This document shows positions 45,636 through 56,080 of a stretch of 64,000 bases of DNA, in pieces. Positions within the stretch are counted from its first letter, which is position 1. Each line of letters begins with the position of its first letter. Source of the DNA: Euborellia annulipes (Eukaryota; Arthropoda; Insecta; Dermaptera; Anisolabididae); the NCBI GenBank assembly GCA_023213315.1, contig JAKCPI010004539.1, forward strand, positions 124,001-188,000, read 5' to 3'. Under the pieces are notes generated by a model that was given only the letters and a program-made list of their open reading frames with translations, had not been told where the DNA came from and did no database searches. A program made the translations under genes and the position numbers.

Positions 45636-45836
45636 GTTAGAAAAAACGAAACCAGAATTTTTCTTTAAAAATATATTTTAACAGCTGACGTTTCGACTTT
45701 GGGCAAAGCCATCCTCGGAGCTGTTAGTGATCATCCGAAGATGGCTTTTACCAAAGCCGAAACGTCAGCTGTTAAAATATATTTTTAAAGAAAAATTCTG
45801 GTTGCGTTTTCTTCTAACTTTCATTCCTGATACCAA
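45636..45836. repeat. Foldback with pair of hammerhead-like motifs
   Basis: Arms CAGGAATGAAAGTTAGAAAA and complement. Motif 45680-45725 on minus: helix I AACAGCT/AGCTGTT, core CCGAGGA, stem II GGCTTTG/CAAAGTC, GAAAC, GTC. Motif 45735-45775 on plus: core CCGAAGA, GAAACGTC, helix I lost. Confidence 0.6.
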
Positions 45837-45864
45837 GTCCACCAGCCATTAAATACCCTTATAC

Positions 45865-46126
45865 CAGTGTTTTTCAAACTGTGAGGCGCGGACTCGTCTA
45901 AGGGGAGGCGCCAATATTGGCCCCCAGGACCAATTTTCCAAATGATTGCTAGTTTTAATATAAATAAGAATAAATAAAAAAAAATATTTTTATATAAATT
46001 TATATTTTTTAGCATTAAAAATTTTTGTTTTTGTATTATTTTATAAAATGGGGGAGGGGGAGGGAGGCGTCATAAGATTCATTATTTTGAAGGGAGGCGT
46101 GGTAACATAAAGTTTGGAAACCACTG
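45865..46126 (+). mobile_element. hAT MITE, right part of the composite
   Basis: CAGTGTTTTTCAAACTGTG to AAAGTTTGGAAACCACTG. The left flank resembles the inner flank of the 41061 copy; the right flank is the CTCTAAGG duplication. Confidence 0.75.
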
Positions 46127-46205
46127 CTCTAAGGCGTGAAAATAAGCTTTTGAACAAAATCGGCCCAAAACTACTAGTAGGCTACATTACTGATGTACTT
46201 TTTCA
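46127..46205 (-). repeat. Repeat A, split copy, second part
   Basis: GCGTGAAAATAAGCTTTTGA to CTGATGTACTTTTTCAG, continuing 44511-44614. Confidence 0.7.
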
Positions 46206-46450
46206 GAAAACAAATTTTCCTGTCGACGTTTCGAGCGCCAATCACGCTCTTTCTCGGGACAGTATGGCAATTCTTACGGATTGCAGTAATTTAACTATCA
46301 TTTGATATCAACAAACTGATTTTCAACTAATATTGTTAATGTGTGTGGATGTCTAATGATATTCAAATTACTACAATCCATAAGAATTGACATACTATTC
46401 CGAGGAAGAGCGTGATTGGAGCTCGAAACGTCGACAAAAAAGTTTATTTT
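46206..46450. repeat. Foldback with pair of hammerhead-like motifs
   Basis: Motif 46220-46262 on minus: helix I CTGTC/GACAG, core degenerate (CCGAGAA), stem II GAGCG/CGCTC, GAAAC, GTC. Motif 46397-46436 on plus: core CCGAGGA, stem GAGC/GCTC, GAAACGTCGAC. The arms also share CAATTCTTA...GATTG.AGTAATT. Confidence 0.55.
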
Positions 46451-47385
46451 TTAATCTTTCCTTGGCTGACTTCATTTCATTATTTATATTTAATACGCAC
46501 AGTCAGTCGAGAAAATTATTTTCATTCTCCTAAGTTGTCACCTTTTGAATCTCACTTCTATTGTTCACTTCCATTGGATTATTTTAATTTACGAGTAAGA
46601 AATTTTTTTTTAATTATTTGACATTGCAAATTTAATCTACGCATATATGCTGAAATATAAACAAGTTTAATATTTTATTTTGTCGATGATTCCTGTGATA
46701 CGGATACAGAGATGATGAAAGGGCTAAAGGCTCCGATCTTGGGGACTATACACCCACCTCAAATTTTTAGAGGGGCGAAGTACACTTTCACCTTACTCTC
46801 TTTTAAGAGAAATTATAAATCCAAGTGTATATATGTATAAAACATTCAATCTAAATTCCATTTCTCTTTTTTGTATTTAGAAATTCTTAATTATGGCGAT
46901 TAATGAATTTACTTATCCAAGTTGAAAAAAGGGTTGCAAAGGAGGGGGGGGTGGGAAGAATCCCTTCAAAGCGGCAAAAGGATTCACTCAGAGAGAACGA
47001 GAGAGATGCTATCGGAGTTGAAGGCAACTTTAATTAACTTTTCTGTTGATTTTAGAACCTGGCTTTTGAACTAAGTTGGAGAAAATAAATAAAAGAGACA
47101 GACAAACTGAAAAGCACATAAGATGGTCATAAGTAAATAAATAAATAAATAATCTCTTTATTATCGTACCAATTGATGATAAAAACAAAAAATTAACATC
47201 AAAAGAATCTTTAATAATTATAAAATTTAAATATGATAAATAATCCAAGTTTTGGATCTTCTATCGATTACACAAGCCCGCAAATTGCAACTTTTGGTCT
47301 GTCTTTCTAACTTTTCCAACTGATTCTAATGTATTTTTGTAAGCTCAAAAATCAAGACGGCTTTTCTACATCATATTAGAATTAG
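46451..47385. other. AT-rich stretch, nothing recognised
   Basis: A G-rich purine block at 46940-47010 is unexplained. No gene supported. Confidence 0.3.
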
Positions 47386-47389
47386 AATA

Positions 47390-48190
47390 TAGATTTTAAA
47401 GAGCATCTAAAAAATAATTGAATTTTAAATTTTAATCAAATCGTTTGAGAAAATCGAAAAAGAAAACTTCGTGTCACGTCCCATGGGGGTGCCTAACTTA
47501 AATATAAAATTTCAACCTCCTGCTCTTTTCGTTCTTGAGATATTTTTTTCACAGACAGACTATCTTTGGAAAACAACTATTTTGGACTCAGGGGACCTTA
47601 AAACGTGTGTATCTAGAATTTTCGACATGAATCCAATACTTTCTCTTTCTATATATTAACATACAGGGGAGCCGGAACGAATTTGAATAAGGGGGGCAAA
47701 AAAATTTTTTTTAGAAAATTAAAATAATTTAATATGTTCAAATAGTATAAAACAAAAACAAATCTACTATAAATCTTTAAAAATTTTAAATAAAATCACA
47801 ATTTTAGTAAAATTAAAATTTTAAAAAATTTGCTAGTGATTTTATCAAAAAATTTTTAGGCTACATTTATACTATTTGAAAGAAAGAAATTTTTTAATTT
47901 TCTTCTTTTATTTCAATATAAAATGTTTTGAGAAATTAAAAATACAATAGGGTCTATATAAAATATTTTGGAAAAAAATGAATTTCTTACACTTTTAATT
48001 TTTTTTAATTTAGAAGATTTTATTTTTCAAAAGTAAAAATCTATCATTTTTAAAAATAAATGAAATAAAAGAAGACATATTGCCCCCCTCTGCCCCCTTC
48101 TATAGGATGTTGGGGGGGGGGGGCAATGTACCCTTGCCCCCTCCCCAATTCAGGTGCCTATGTTAACATATATAGAGGTAAGAAAAAGTA
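47390..48190 (+). repeat. Repeat A, split inside its right hairpin
   Basis: Centre and right end; the right hairpin is cut at ATATATTAACATA by the hAT MITE, and resumes TTAACATATATAGAGG to AAGAAAAAGTA at 48190. Confidence 0.78.
47656..48170. mobile_element. hAT MITE, 499 bp
   Basis: 8-bp duplication TTAACATA at 47656-47663 and 48163-48170. Element 47664-48162 starts CAGGGGAGCCGGAACG and ends AATTCAGGTGCCTATG, with AT-rich interior and C/G runs. A truncated relative is at 52194-52447. Confidence 0.8.
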
Positions 48191-48257
48191 AATCTGTTTT
48201 AAAATGAGCTTTGAGAGCACCCTTCTCCTACAAAAAGACATAAAAAATAAATAAATA

Positions 48258-48299
48258 ATGTCCTGATGAAGAGTGCGATCGGCACTCGAAACGTCGACA
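48258..48299 (+). ncRNA. Hammerhead-ribozyme-like motif, canonical core
   Basis: The only copy with the canonical CTGATGA core: helix I TGTC/GACA, one extra A, perfect six-pair stem II GAGTGC/GCACTC with GATCG loop, GAAAC, triplet GTC. It is followed by AAAAATAG-T-rich sequence and a SINE head at 48340. No inverted partner. Confidence 0.65.
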
Positions 48300-48334
48300 A
48301 AAAATAGATTTTTGTTTTATTTTTCGCCTTGGCT

Positions 48335-48412
48335 GCCCTTGTAGGTTCCGAACCCTCGACCCTTGGTATACAAGGAAGGCACGCTACCAACTACCCCAAG
48401 CCCGAGGGAACA
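48335..48412 (-). mobile_element. SINE head fragment
   Basis: Minus strand: CCCTCGGGCTTGGGGTAGTT and GGGTTCGGAACC; adjacent to the hammerhead-like motif. Confidence 0.5.
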
Positions 48413-48985
48413 TTGTTCATTTTAAACACAAAAACTTATTACCTTTTTAATTTCTCCCTCTTATTTATGCAAAATAATATTTTCCTATAAAAAAAATAAC
48501 CGGATAACTTAAATCTTTTAGACACGAATTATGGAAATCAAAATCCATATTAAACCATAAATACAAAAACCGGAAATACTTGATATTAATTTCATTAATA
48601 ATTTATATAGCCTATATGCTTATATGCTGTGTTTTCCTCCTAAAGGAGAGAGAGATGCTCAGAGAGAGAGAGAGAGAGATCTGAAATGGTCGTCGCCTGA
48701 TGGCCTCCAGGCGGCGCCAAGGTCTCCTCTCTCCAGCATCCAAGGACATTCCTCCCCACTCTCAATGATTGCATGTTTTTTATTTTATTTTTTTTTAATT
48801 TATAAAAACAATTTACTATGCACCTTATAATTCATTCATTTTGAAGTCAATGTTAAGTTTAATGTCCTCTTCATGGCATCTAAACAAAAGTTTTTATTTA
48901 GTATACCCAAAACTTCAAAATCGTTACTTATAATCTTATTTTGTTTAATACGAGTATATCTATCTACCCTCTTCTCGCAATATCT
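48413..48985. other. AT-rich stretch with a GC-richer patch
   Basis: 48645-48765: GAGA repeat, then GATGGCCTCCAGGCGGCGCC. An open frame passes through it (DLKWSSPDGLQAAPRSPLSS) but no donor follows. It may be an exon remnant. Confidence 0.25.
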
Positions 48986-48989
48986 TTAA

Positions 48990-49100
48990 AAAATCTAGAG
49001 TGACTTTCTCTTACTTTTGGGAAGAAAAAGTTGTCTTCTGTATTTGCCACACCAGATTTTTTTATGTCGACACATATTTAGTTTTATGAATTGAAGATGC
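48990..49100 (+). repeat. Repeat A, left part before tandem SINEs
   Basis: Shortened left hairpin and TTTATGTCGACACATATTT. The same copy appears to continue at 49886. Confidence 0.6.
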
Positions 49101-49106
49101 AAATTT

Positions 49107-49599
49107 TTTTTTTTTAACACTCACACTTTTTTCTAATTCCCAATCACACTCACACATACATTCACAGTCTTTTCGGCAACTTAGGCCATATAAGACTGAC
49201 GATAACCGTTATATGACGATAATATACAGTATATATTTGGGCAGTGGCGTAGCGAGCTTAACTCGGGCCCGGGGCACAATACCTTTTAGCGCCCCCCCCC
49301 CATTCAAAAACCATATAATATTATATGTAAAATATACAAAATTATTATATTAAATTATATTTTCCAGAAATCAATTATAATAAAATAAAAATTATCCAGC
49401 AATTTTTGTTTTGCTGACCATTTGGCGCCCCTTTGTGAGTAGCGCCCGGCGCATGATGACCCCCCTTGCTCCCCCCCCTCGCTACGCTATTGTATTTGGG
49501 GTCTAAATGGCTTAAATAATCGGACTGGCTAGGATCCGAACCCGCGATCCTTGGTATACAAGGCCAGCACGCTAACCCCTACACCAAGCCAGCGGGCGT
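49107..49599 (-). mobile_element. SINE-A carrying a hAT MITE
   Basis: T run, CA tract, tail and body, then (after the MITE at 49242-49492) the rest of the body and head up to CAAGCCAGCGGGC. Possible duplication TGYAAATTTTTT at 49097 and 49603. Confidence 0.75.
49234..49500. mobile_element. hAT MITE, 251 bp
   Basis: 8-bp duplication TATTTGGG exact at 49234-49241 and 49493-49500. Ends CAGTGGCGTAGCGAG and CTCGCTACGCTATTG; C runs inside each end. Confidence 0.85.
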
Positions 49600-49608
49600 T
49601 GTAAATTT

Positions 49609-49880
49609 TTTTTTTTTTTTTTTTTAAACATTCACACTTTTTTCTCATTCACTCTCACATTAACACACACACATACACAGTCTTTTCGGCAACTTAGGCC
49701 ATTTAAGACTTTTGACGATAACCGTTATGAATATATATTATTTAGGGTCCAGGCATTCTTATTTAAGCCATTTGGTATCCAATTGGCTTAAATAAAATCA
49801 TCGGACTGCCTGGGGTCCGAATCCGCCACGTTTGGTATACGAGGTTAGCACGCTAACCTCTAACACCATGCCCCGAGGGC
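49609..49880 (-). mobile_element. SINE-A, second of a tandem pair
   Basis: Long T run, tail, body and head ending CATGCCCCGAGGGC. It lies directly after the previous SINE in the same orientation. Confidence 0.8.
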
Positions 49881-49885
49881 GTTAT

Positions 49886-50205
49886 TCAAAATCGATGGAG
49901 CGAATTTTGAAAAAATCGAAAAAAAAAACTGAAAAATTAAATCAGTAAAGTACTAGTACTCTTTGGTCGATTTTGTTCAAAAGCATCGTGTCACGTCCCA
50001 TGGGGTGCCTAACTTAAATATAAAATTTCAACCTCCTAAGCTCTTTTCCTTCATGAAATATATGTTCACAGTCAGACAAACAGACAGACAGGTCATGTTG
50101 CCAAAACCTTTTTTGGATTCATGGAACCTCAAAACGTGTAGGCCTATATCCATCAAAATCTCGATATAGAATTTTTGACATGAATCCAATACTTTCTCAC
50201 TATAT
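49886..50205 (+). repeat. Repeat A, right half
   Basis: From AAATCGATGGAGCGAATTTT to the right-end block CCAATACTTTCTCAC; the hairpin is incomplete. Confidence 0.78.
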
Positions 50206-50755
50206 ATATATCAACATCTCATCGAATAATAATAATAGTCAAGATGTAAAGCCCGCCCAAGGCAAACGGCGCGGATAGTATTTTATATATTGTATTTATA
50301 GTAACTAAATTTTTAGAAGAGATACATAGCCTCGTGTGACTGTGTGTATTTCATTACATCAAATAAATAGGCCTTGTCTCTCTGGGATGTTGAGCCAAAG
50401 GTTTTTTTTTTATACATTTTCTTTGCAATATGTCACTCAAAATACAATTTATTTTATATTAGGAAACAAGCGGAAATAAATATAATTTTATCCTCTTTGA
50501 CAGCAGAAGAGCATTTTTCTATAGCCAACTTAAATTTTCATTTTTTTAAGAGAAATATTTCCCTGTCAAAATAACATTTAAAATACTCTATATTTACAAA
50601 GAAAAATATTTGGCAACGGAGTAGAGCAACAGTCACTACAATAGTTACTGTTAAGTATTGCGTTAAAACCTCGGGTGGGTGGCCCTAAGCGTGTTGAAAG
50701 TACCCCGATAGCCATCGGTATTATTATGAAAAATAAATATATGTAAATTAAAACT
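50206..50755. other. Mostly AT-rich, two small repeats
   Basis: AAAGCCCGCCCAAGGCAAAC at 50247 is Helitron-like. 50667-50745 repeats the CCTCGGGTGGGTG block of 1421. Nothing else. Confidence 0.3.
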
Positions 50756-50758
50756 CTA

Positions 50759-51048
50759 AAGCGCCCCATACACGCCGTACTTTGGTACGCGAGCCGAATC
50801 CTCCGAATTTTCTCACGAGCCGAGCCGAGCCAAAAATAAAATAAAATACTTTATCTGAGGAATGAGCCCGATTCATGAGAGCCCACACATGTGCGGATCT
50901 TCTCCCGAACCGAGCCGAGCCGGACAGAAGGCCCAGACGGGTCTGTCCCGGCTCGGCTGGTGAGAGCCCACACACGAGAGGATTTGGCTCGTATGAAGGC
51001 GAGCCGAGCCGGGCTCGTGTACCAAAGTACGGCTTGTATGGGGCGCTT
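50759..51048. mobile_element. GC-rich inverted-repeat element
   Basis: Terminal repeats of about 30 bp begin AAGCGCCCCATACACGCCG and end with the complement GGCTTGTATGGGGCGCTT; CTAA/TTAA lies outside. Inside are several GAGCCGAGCC units in both directions. Far more GC-rich than its neighbours. Overlapping frames of 74-117 codons on both strands are by-products of this composition. Possibly TTAA-targeting (piggyBac-like), inferred only from flanks. Confidence 0.65.
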
Positions 51049-51312
51049 AATGGCTTCTGCAGCCAAAAAGGACAATTTAAAAAAAAAGAGAAGAAAAACA
51101 TTTATTTCTTTGGATAATCTATTTCATTTATAGTTATACAAAATCCCCAAATGGGATTAGGATAAAGTGACCAGTTTATTATTGATAGGATATTGATGAA
51201 GGGGACACCCTTCCGGTGGGGTGTGGGCGGGGGGGGGAATAATAGTATATCATATTTAAAAAAAAAAAATGTATATCTTTGAGGTCTATATATGGTCTAA
51301 GATGTCGAAAAG

Positions 51313-51345
<33 letters not shown>

Positions 51346-52193
51346 AACAAAAACATAAACACCTTGTTAATATTAAAACTCATGTCTTGGCGAAATAGCC
51401 ACGTGGCAGCCGAAAACTTTATATTCTCTTCCCGTTCTCCCTAGCTTGTTGTGAATTGTTTCCAAAAATCAGGACTTTAAAAAGACCGCTGGACAAATAA
51501 CTACTTTTATAAAAAGTAAAAATAAATGGAAAATTAATTATTGAAAATATATTTAAAATTACTTTTTTTTAAGTCTTTTCGGCATCTTAGGTTATATTGA
51601 CTTTGGCCGATTATTATTTTTAAATTATCCAGGCACATTTAAAATTACTTATTAATTAATTAATATTTTTTAATTATTATAATCTGTTTATTTAAGTAGC
51701 CTCCTTTTTTTCACTTTAATTTGCTGTCTAGTTAGACCGAGTATTTCATCTCTTATTTTCTATACTCTCTGACCAGAATGACTTGCCTCTGCTTGCCTCC
51801 AATTAAATAGACTCACCTCGTGTTATGAATAATTAATTTGGAATAATCGACATTATGTAAATCATTTTAACACAAACGGATTATTTAAGTTTATTCTATA
51901 TTAAACGAGCTTCAAAATGGATATAAATTTTTTTAGATCATATTTGAGGTGGCCGAGAAATCTCATCACAAAGTTTGTCAGTTCTAATCATTTTCATGTA
52001 ATTTTTATCACACGATTATTTAATCAATCCAAAGAATATTTAATTTATATAATATTCTTTGAAATAAATCTAATAATTAAAGCTGTTTGGATTTTATTAT
52101 AATGTTAATTAATATCGGTGGTCTGGAGGATTATGATGTTTACATATATTTTCATTGGAAAAATATTTTCTCCTATTCTGGATAATTAATACC
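51049..52193. other. AT-rich stretch, SINE tail scraps
   Basis: SINE tails at about 51270-51345 (long A run) and 51560-51600. A 61-codon frame at 51917 is not recognised. Nothing else. Confidence 0.3.
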
Positions 52194-52447
52194 ATAGGCG
52201 CCGGAACTGGGGGGGGGGCAAGGGTACATTGGCCCCCCCGGCATCCTATACGGGGGCAGAGGGGGGCAATATGTCTTCTTTTATTTCATTTATTTTTAAA
52301 AATGATAGATTTTTACTTTTGAAAAATAAAATCTTCTAAATTAAAAAAAAATTAAAAGAGTAAGAAATTCATTTTTTTCCAAATTTTTTCTAAAAATTTT
52401 TGATAAAATCACTAGCAAATTTTTTAAAATTTTAATTTTATTAAAAG
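52194..52447. mobile_element. hAT MITE, one end only
   Basis: CATAGGCGCCGGAACTGGG and the AT-rich interior match the 47664-48162 element in reverse; the other end is missing. Confidence 0.6.
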
Positions 52448-52461
52448 AGAACTAATTCCTT

Positions 52462-52525
52462 AAGTAAAAATTATTTAGAATATGTGAGGTTTCACTAAGT
52501 CACATATTCTAAATAATTTTTACTT
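52462..52525. repeat. Perfect 26-bp palindrome arms
   Basis: Arms AAGTAAAAATTATTTAGAAT-ATGTGA (52462-52487) and exact complement (52500-52525) around a 12-bp loop. Confidence 0.85.
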
Positions 52526-52546
52526 ATAAATATGTTTCACGGAAAA

Positions 52547-55071
52547 CCTACACCCATGGGCGTAACTAGAGAATCTGGCTGGGGGGGGCCATGGGACCAG
52601 CCATCCTCGCTGAGAGGGGGGGGGGCATGAGACGAGCTAACCTCGGTGGGTGAGTCATTCCACGTCAAATCGATACACTTTTTAACCTCACCATCTCAGA
52701 TTTGAATGAAATTTGGGTCATAGGTAGAGTCAATACAGACTAAGAAAAAGCCCCAATTTCAACTTGATATCTCAACTCGTTTAAGAAATATGGCGTGTTA
52801 AAGTTGTCAAAAATGGCAAAAAATCGACCTAACCACATGTATTTAAATTGCTATAAAAGAGATGAGATAGAGAGATGAATGAGGTGTCATTTTACAGCTT
52901 TTTAGATGCCCTTTCCAATGATATTACAATACAACTGGAGTGGTAATAAAAAATTTTTTTTAAATTTCAAAATCCAAAATTTAAATTAATTTTTCTCAAA
53001 AAGTACCCCTTTGAAAATTTTGAAAAAATTCGAAATTGGTCCTTGCTTAAAGGATAAAAGATAATATAAGCCTCATCGAGGGATCATGATGGGATCATAG
53101 AGAAAAATTAATTAAAACAACCCTTGAGTTAGATTTTTGTCATAATTGGAAAACATTACACAGGCTGACATTAATTTTGGTACCGGGAGTAGTTTGAGCT
53201 ATTCTCGTCGCTTTATGCGTCGTCCTTTTTCCAAAAATGCCGTCAGTTTTGCTCGAATAGCTCTAGTTTTAGAGATATAGAGAATATAACGTTTTAATTG
53301 AAATTCTGCTCTAAAGCGGCTCTTATTTTGAGTTTTCTAGATTTCTTTATGGTGTTTTCTCTTAAAAATATACAGGTAGCTAAGATACATAGAAAACTAG
53401 AGATTCTGCCCAATCAGAAGTGATTTAGTGGTGCAAAACACGACTAAAAGTTGAAAAAAATTAAATTTTTCCAGTTTTTCTTAACTTTGGATAACCCTAA
53501 AATTTTTTTAACACCTCTGAGTGCAAAAAACGTATATGTACGATATTCTGTAATTCTTTAGCTTTCCAGAAATCATTCGTGCAAATCCGTTAATTATTAA
53601 AGAAATTATAAACTTCTTATTTCAGCGCTATCACTACACCCAAGAATTCTTCTAAGCAAAACTTATCTTTGACTTGTAGATTAACAATTTTGTTTATAAT
53701 TTCGTTAATAATTAACCGATTTGTACGCCTCCCGGGTGTGGCATAGTAGGTAGCGTGCCTATCTCCTATACCAAACGTCGCGGGTTCTGACCCAGGCAGT
53801 CGGATGATTTTATTTAAGCCATTTGGATACCAGATGGCTTAAATAGAAATGCCTGAACCCCAAATTGATATATTTAATTACAACGGTTATCGTCAAAGTC
53901 TTAAATGGCCTAAGTTGCCGAAAAGACTGTGTGAATGTGTGTGTGAGTGTGAGTGTGAATGAGAAAAAAGTGTGAATGTTTTTTTAATAAAAAAAAAAAA
54001 AAAAAAAAAAACCGATTTGTACGAATGAATGATTTCTGGAAAGCTAAAGAATTACAGAATATCGTACATATACGTTTTTTGCATTCAGGGATGTTAAAAA
54101 AATTTTAGGGTTGTCTAAAGTTAAGAAAAACTGGAAAAATTTAATTTTTTTCAACTTTTTGTCGTGTTTTGCACCACTAAATCACTTCTGATTGGGCAGA
54201 ATCTCTAGTTTTCTATGTATCTTAGCTACCTGTATATTTTTAAGAGAAAACACCATAAAGAAATCTAGAAAACTCAAAATACGAGCCGCTTTAGAGCAAA
54301 ATTTCAATTAAAACGTTATATTCTCTATATCTCTAAAACTAGAGCTATTCGAGCAAAACTGACGGCATTTTTGGAAAAAGGACGACGCATATACTCAGAG
54401 ATCAGCTCAAAATATCCCCGGTACCAAAATCACTGTTAGCCTGTGTAGTGTTTTCCAATTATGACAAAAATCTAACTCAAGGGTTGTTTTAATTAATTTT
54501 TCTCTATGATCCCATCATGATCCCTCGATGAGGCTTATATTATCTTTTATCCTTTAAGCAAGGACCAATTTCGAATTTTTTCAAAATTTTCAAAGGGGTA
54601 CTTTTTGAGAAAAATCAATTTAAATTTTTGATTTTGAAATTAAAAAAAATTTTTTATTACCACCCCAGTTGTATTGTATATTATTCGAAAGGGTATCAAA
54701 AAAGCTGTAAAATGACACCTCATTCATCTCTCTATCTCACCTCTAAGAGATTTTATAGCAATTTAAATACATGTGGTTAAGTCGATTTTTTGCCATTTTT
54801 GACAACTTTAACGCGCCATATCTTTTAAACTAGTTGAGATATCAAGTTGAAATTGGGGCTTTTTCTTAGTCTCTATTGACCTATGACCCAAATTTCATAG
54901 AAATCTGAGATGGTGAGGTTAAAAAGTGTATCGGTTTGACGTGGACTTGGGCCTGGAAAGCCCCATATTTTCTCAATTTTTCTTGGGGCAAGGAGCTTTC
55001 TGGGGGGGCCACGAGCCTTCTGGGGGGGCCAGGCCCCCCCGGGACCCCCTAGTTACGCCCATGCCTACACC
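52547..55071. mobile_element. 2.5-kb foldback element with 8-bp duplication
   Basis: Duplication CCTACACC at 52547-52554 and 55064-55071. Ends CATGGGCGTAACTAG and CTAGTTACGCCCATG. Subterminal G-rich parts differ, then two arms of about 1 kb (52660-53726 and 54010-54945) are near-perfect complements, meeting at a SINE-A insertion. The arms have no long open frame. An 8-bp duplication points to hAT-type transposition (inference). Confidence 0.85.
53714..54023 (+). mobile_element. SINE-A in the foldback loop
   Basis: 14-bp duplication AACCGATTTGTACG exact at 53714-53727 and 54010-54023. Complete head (TGGCATAGTAGGTAGCGTGC, GGTTCTGACCC), body, tail GGCCTAAGTTGCCGAAAAGAC and A run. Confidence 0.88.
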
Positions 55072-56080
55072 ACTTTCCCTCCAAACTATAACTAATTCCT
55101 TCTCCTTTGAGAAATATAAAATTAAATCAAAATTAATTTATATTTTTTTCTTTGTATTTTAGAAGTCGACTAATTCTCTTCGAGAAATAACATCAGGAAT
55201 CCAGAACAACTTCCATTAGACATCGCCAGCGAGATGTATTAGAAGGGATATCACCAAGGCAGTCTCTCTCTACAGCTGATTGCAGAGTCTAGCAGCTACA
55301 TCAAAAGTCTGTATGAACATTTACGTGAGCGTAGAGTGAGATAGATTTAGGATTTTCAAAATTTATTTTAATTTCTCAATTCGGCCTAAATATTTGAAGA
55401 TATTTTGACATAGGTGCATGGATAGGATGTTATTAATCCTTCTATTTTTCCCATTTCAGACTCCCTGACTTTTAAATAGTTAAAGATTTACTGGTAAATT
55501 CAAAATTTTTAAAATAAAAATAACATTTTTTTCCAAAATTCATTTCATTTTTACTTTTTTGATTTAAAATTTTATAATTTAAAAATCTTTTCTAAATTTA
55601 CAATCCCAAATGCAGATTTCGTTTCTCAAGGTAATGGGATGAATGAATGTTCAATGTGCAAAAGGTATACGATTATTGGTAATATGTGGATCATGCACAG
55701 TACTCATTTCATCCCTTTGCCCTACGGGGGAGCAACATCAACATATGAGACAATTCAACTGTGCATGCATTATTATTTTAGCTATTATTCAGTTTTAGGA
55801 TTTAAGTTTTGCGTGTATGGGATTAATATTATCTAAGGGAATCTATTTTTTATCTTTACCATCTGAATGTTAGTTTTTAAGAATGCACGCAATTCTTATT
55901 AGATTACCTAGCTAGCAATTGATAGTTTCTAAATATGGGCGCATAATTAGAAAATCTCTACGCTCACGCATTAATATATTTATGGGAGTTTAGGCCTTCT
56001 GTGTCGGAATTCTCTGATGTTCTCTTGAATTGACGTTCAATTGTGAATGATTCCTCAATGCTGGCATAGGGTGTTGTTGT
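55072..56080. other. AT-rich, one possible acceptor
   Basis: TTTGTATTTTAG at 55151-55162 precedes a GC-richer 170-bp block (AAGTCGACTAATTCTCTTCG onward) with stops in all frames. No donor seen. It may be a UTR exon. Confidence 0.3.

Larger units (their letters stand above)
44607..46134 (+). mobile_element. Composite hAT-like insertion, 1.5 kb
   Basis: 8-bp duplication CTCTAAGG at 44607-44614 and 46127-46134 within a Repeat A copy. The left end is CAGCGTTTTCCAAACTGTG (44615) and the right end AAAGTTTGGAAACCACTG (46126). Inside: a hAT MITE missing its right end (44615 to about 44900), a cargo segment shared with 38949-39320, Repeat A pieces, a hammerhead foldback and a second, complete hAT MITE (45865-46126). 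It looks as if two MITEs and the DNA between them moved as one unit. Confidence 0.7.

Noticed and set aside
50748..51133. Overlapping frames of 74-117 codons on both strands
   Set aside because: They arise from the GC-rich palindromic element, which lacks stops in several frames.
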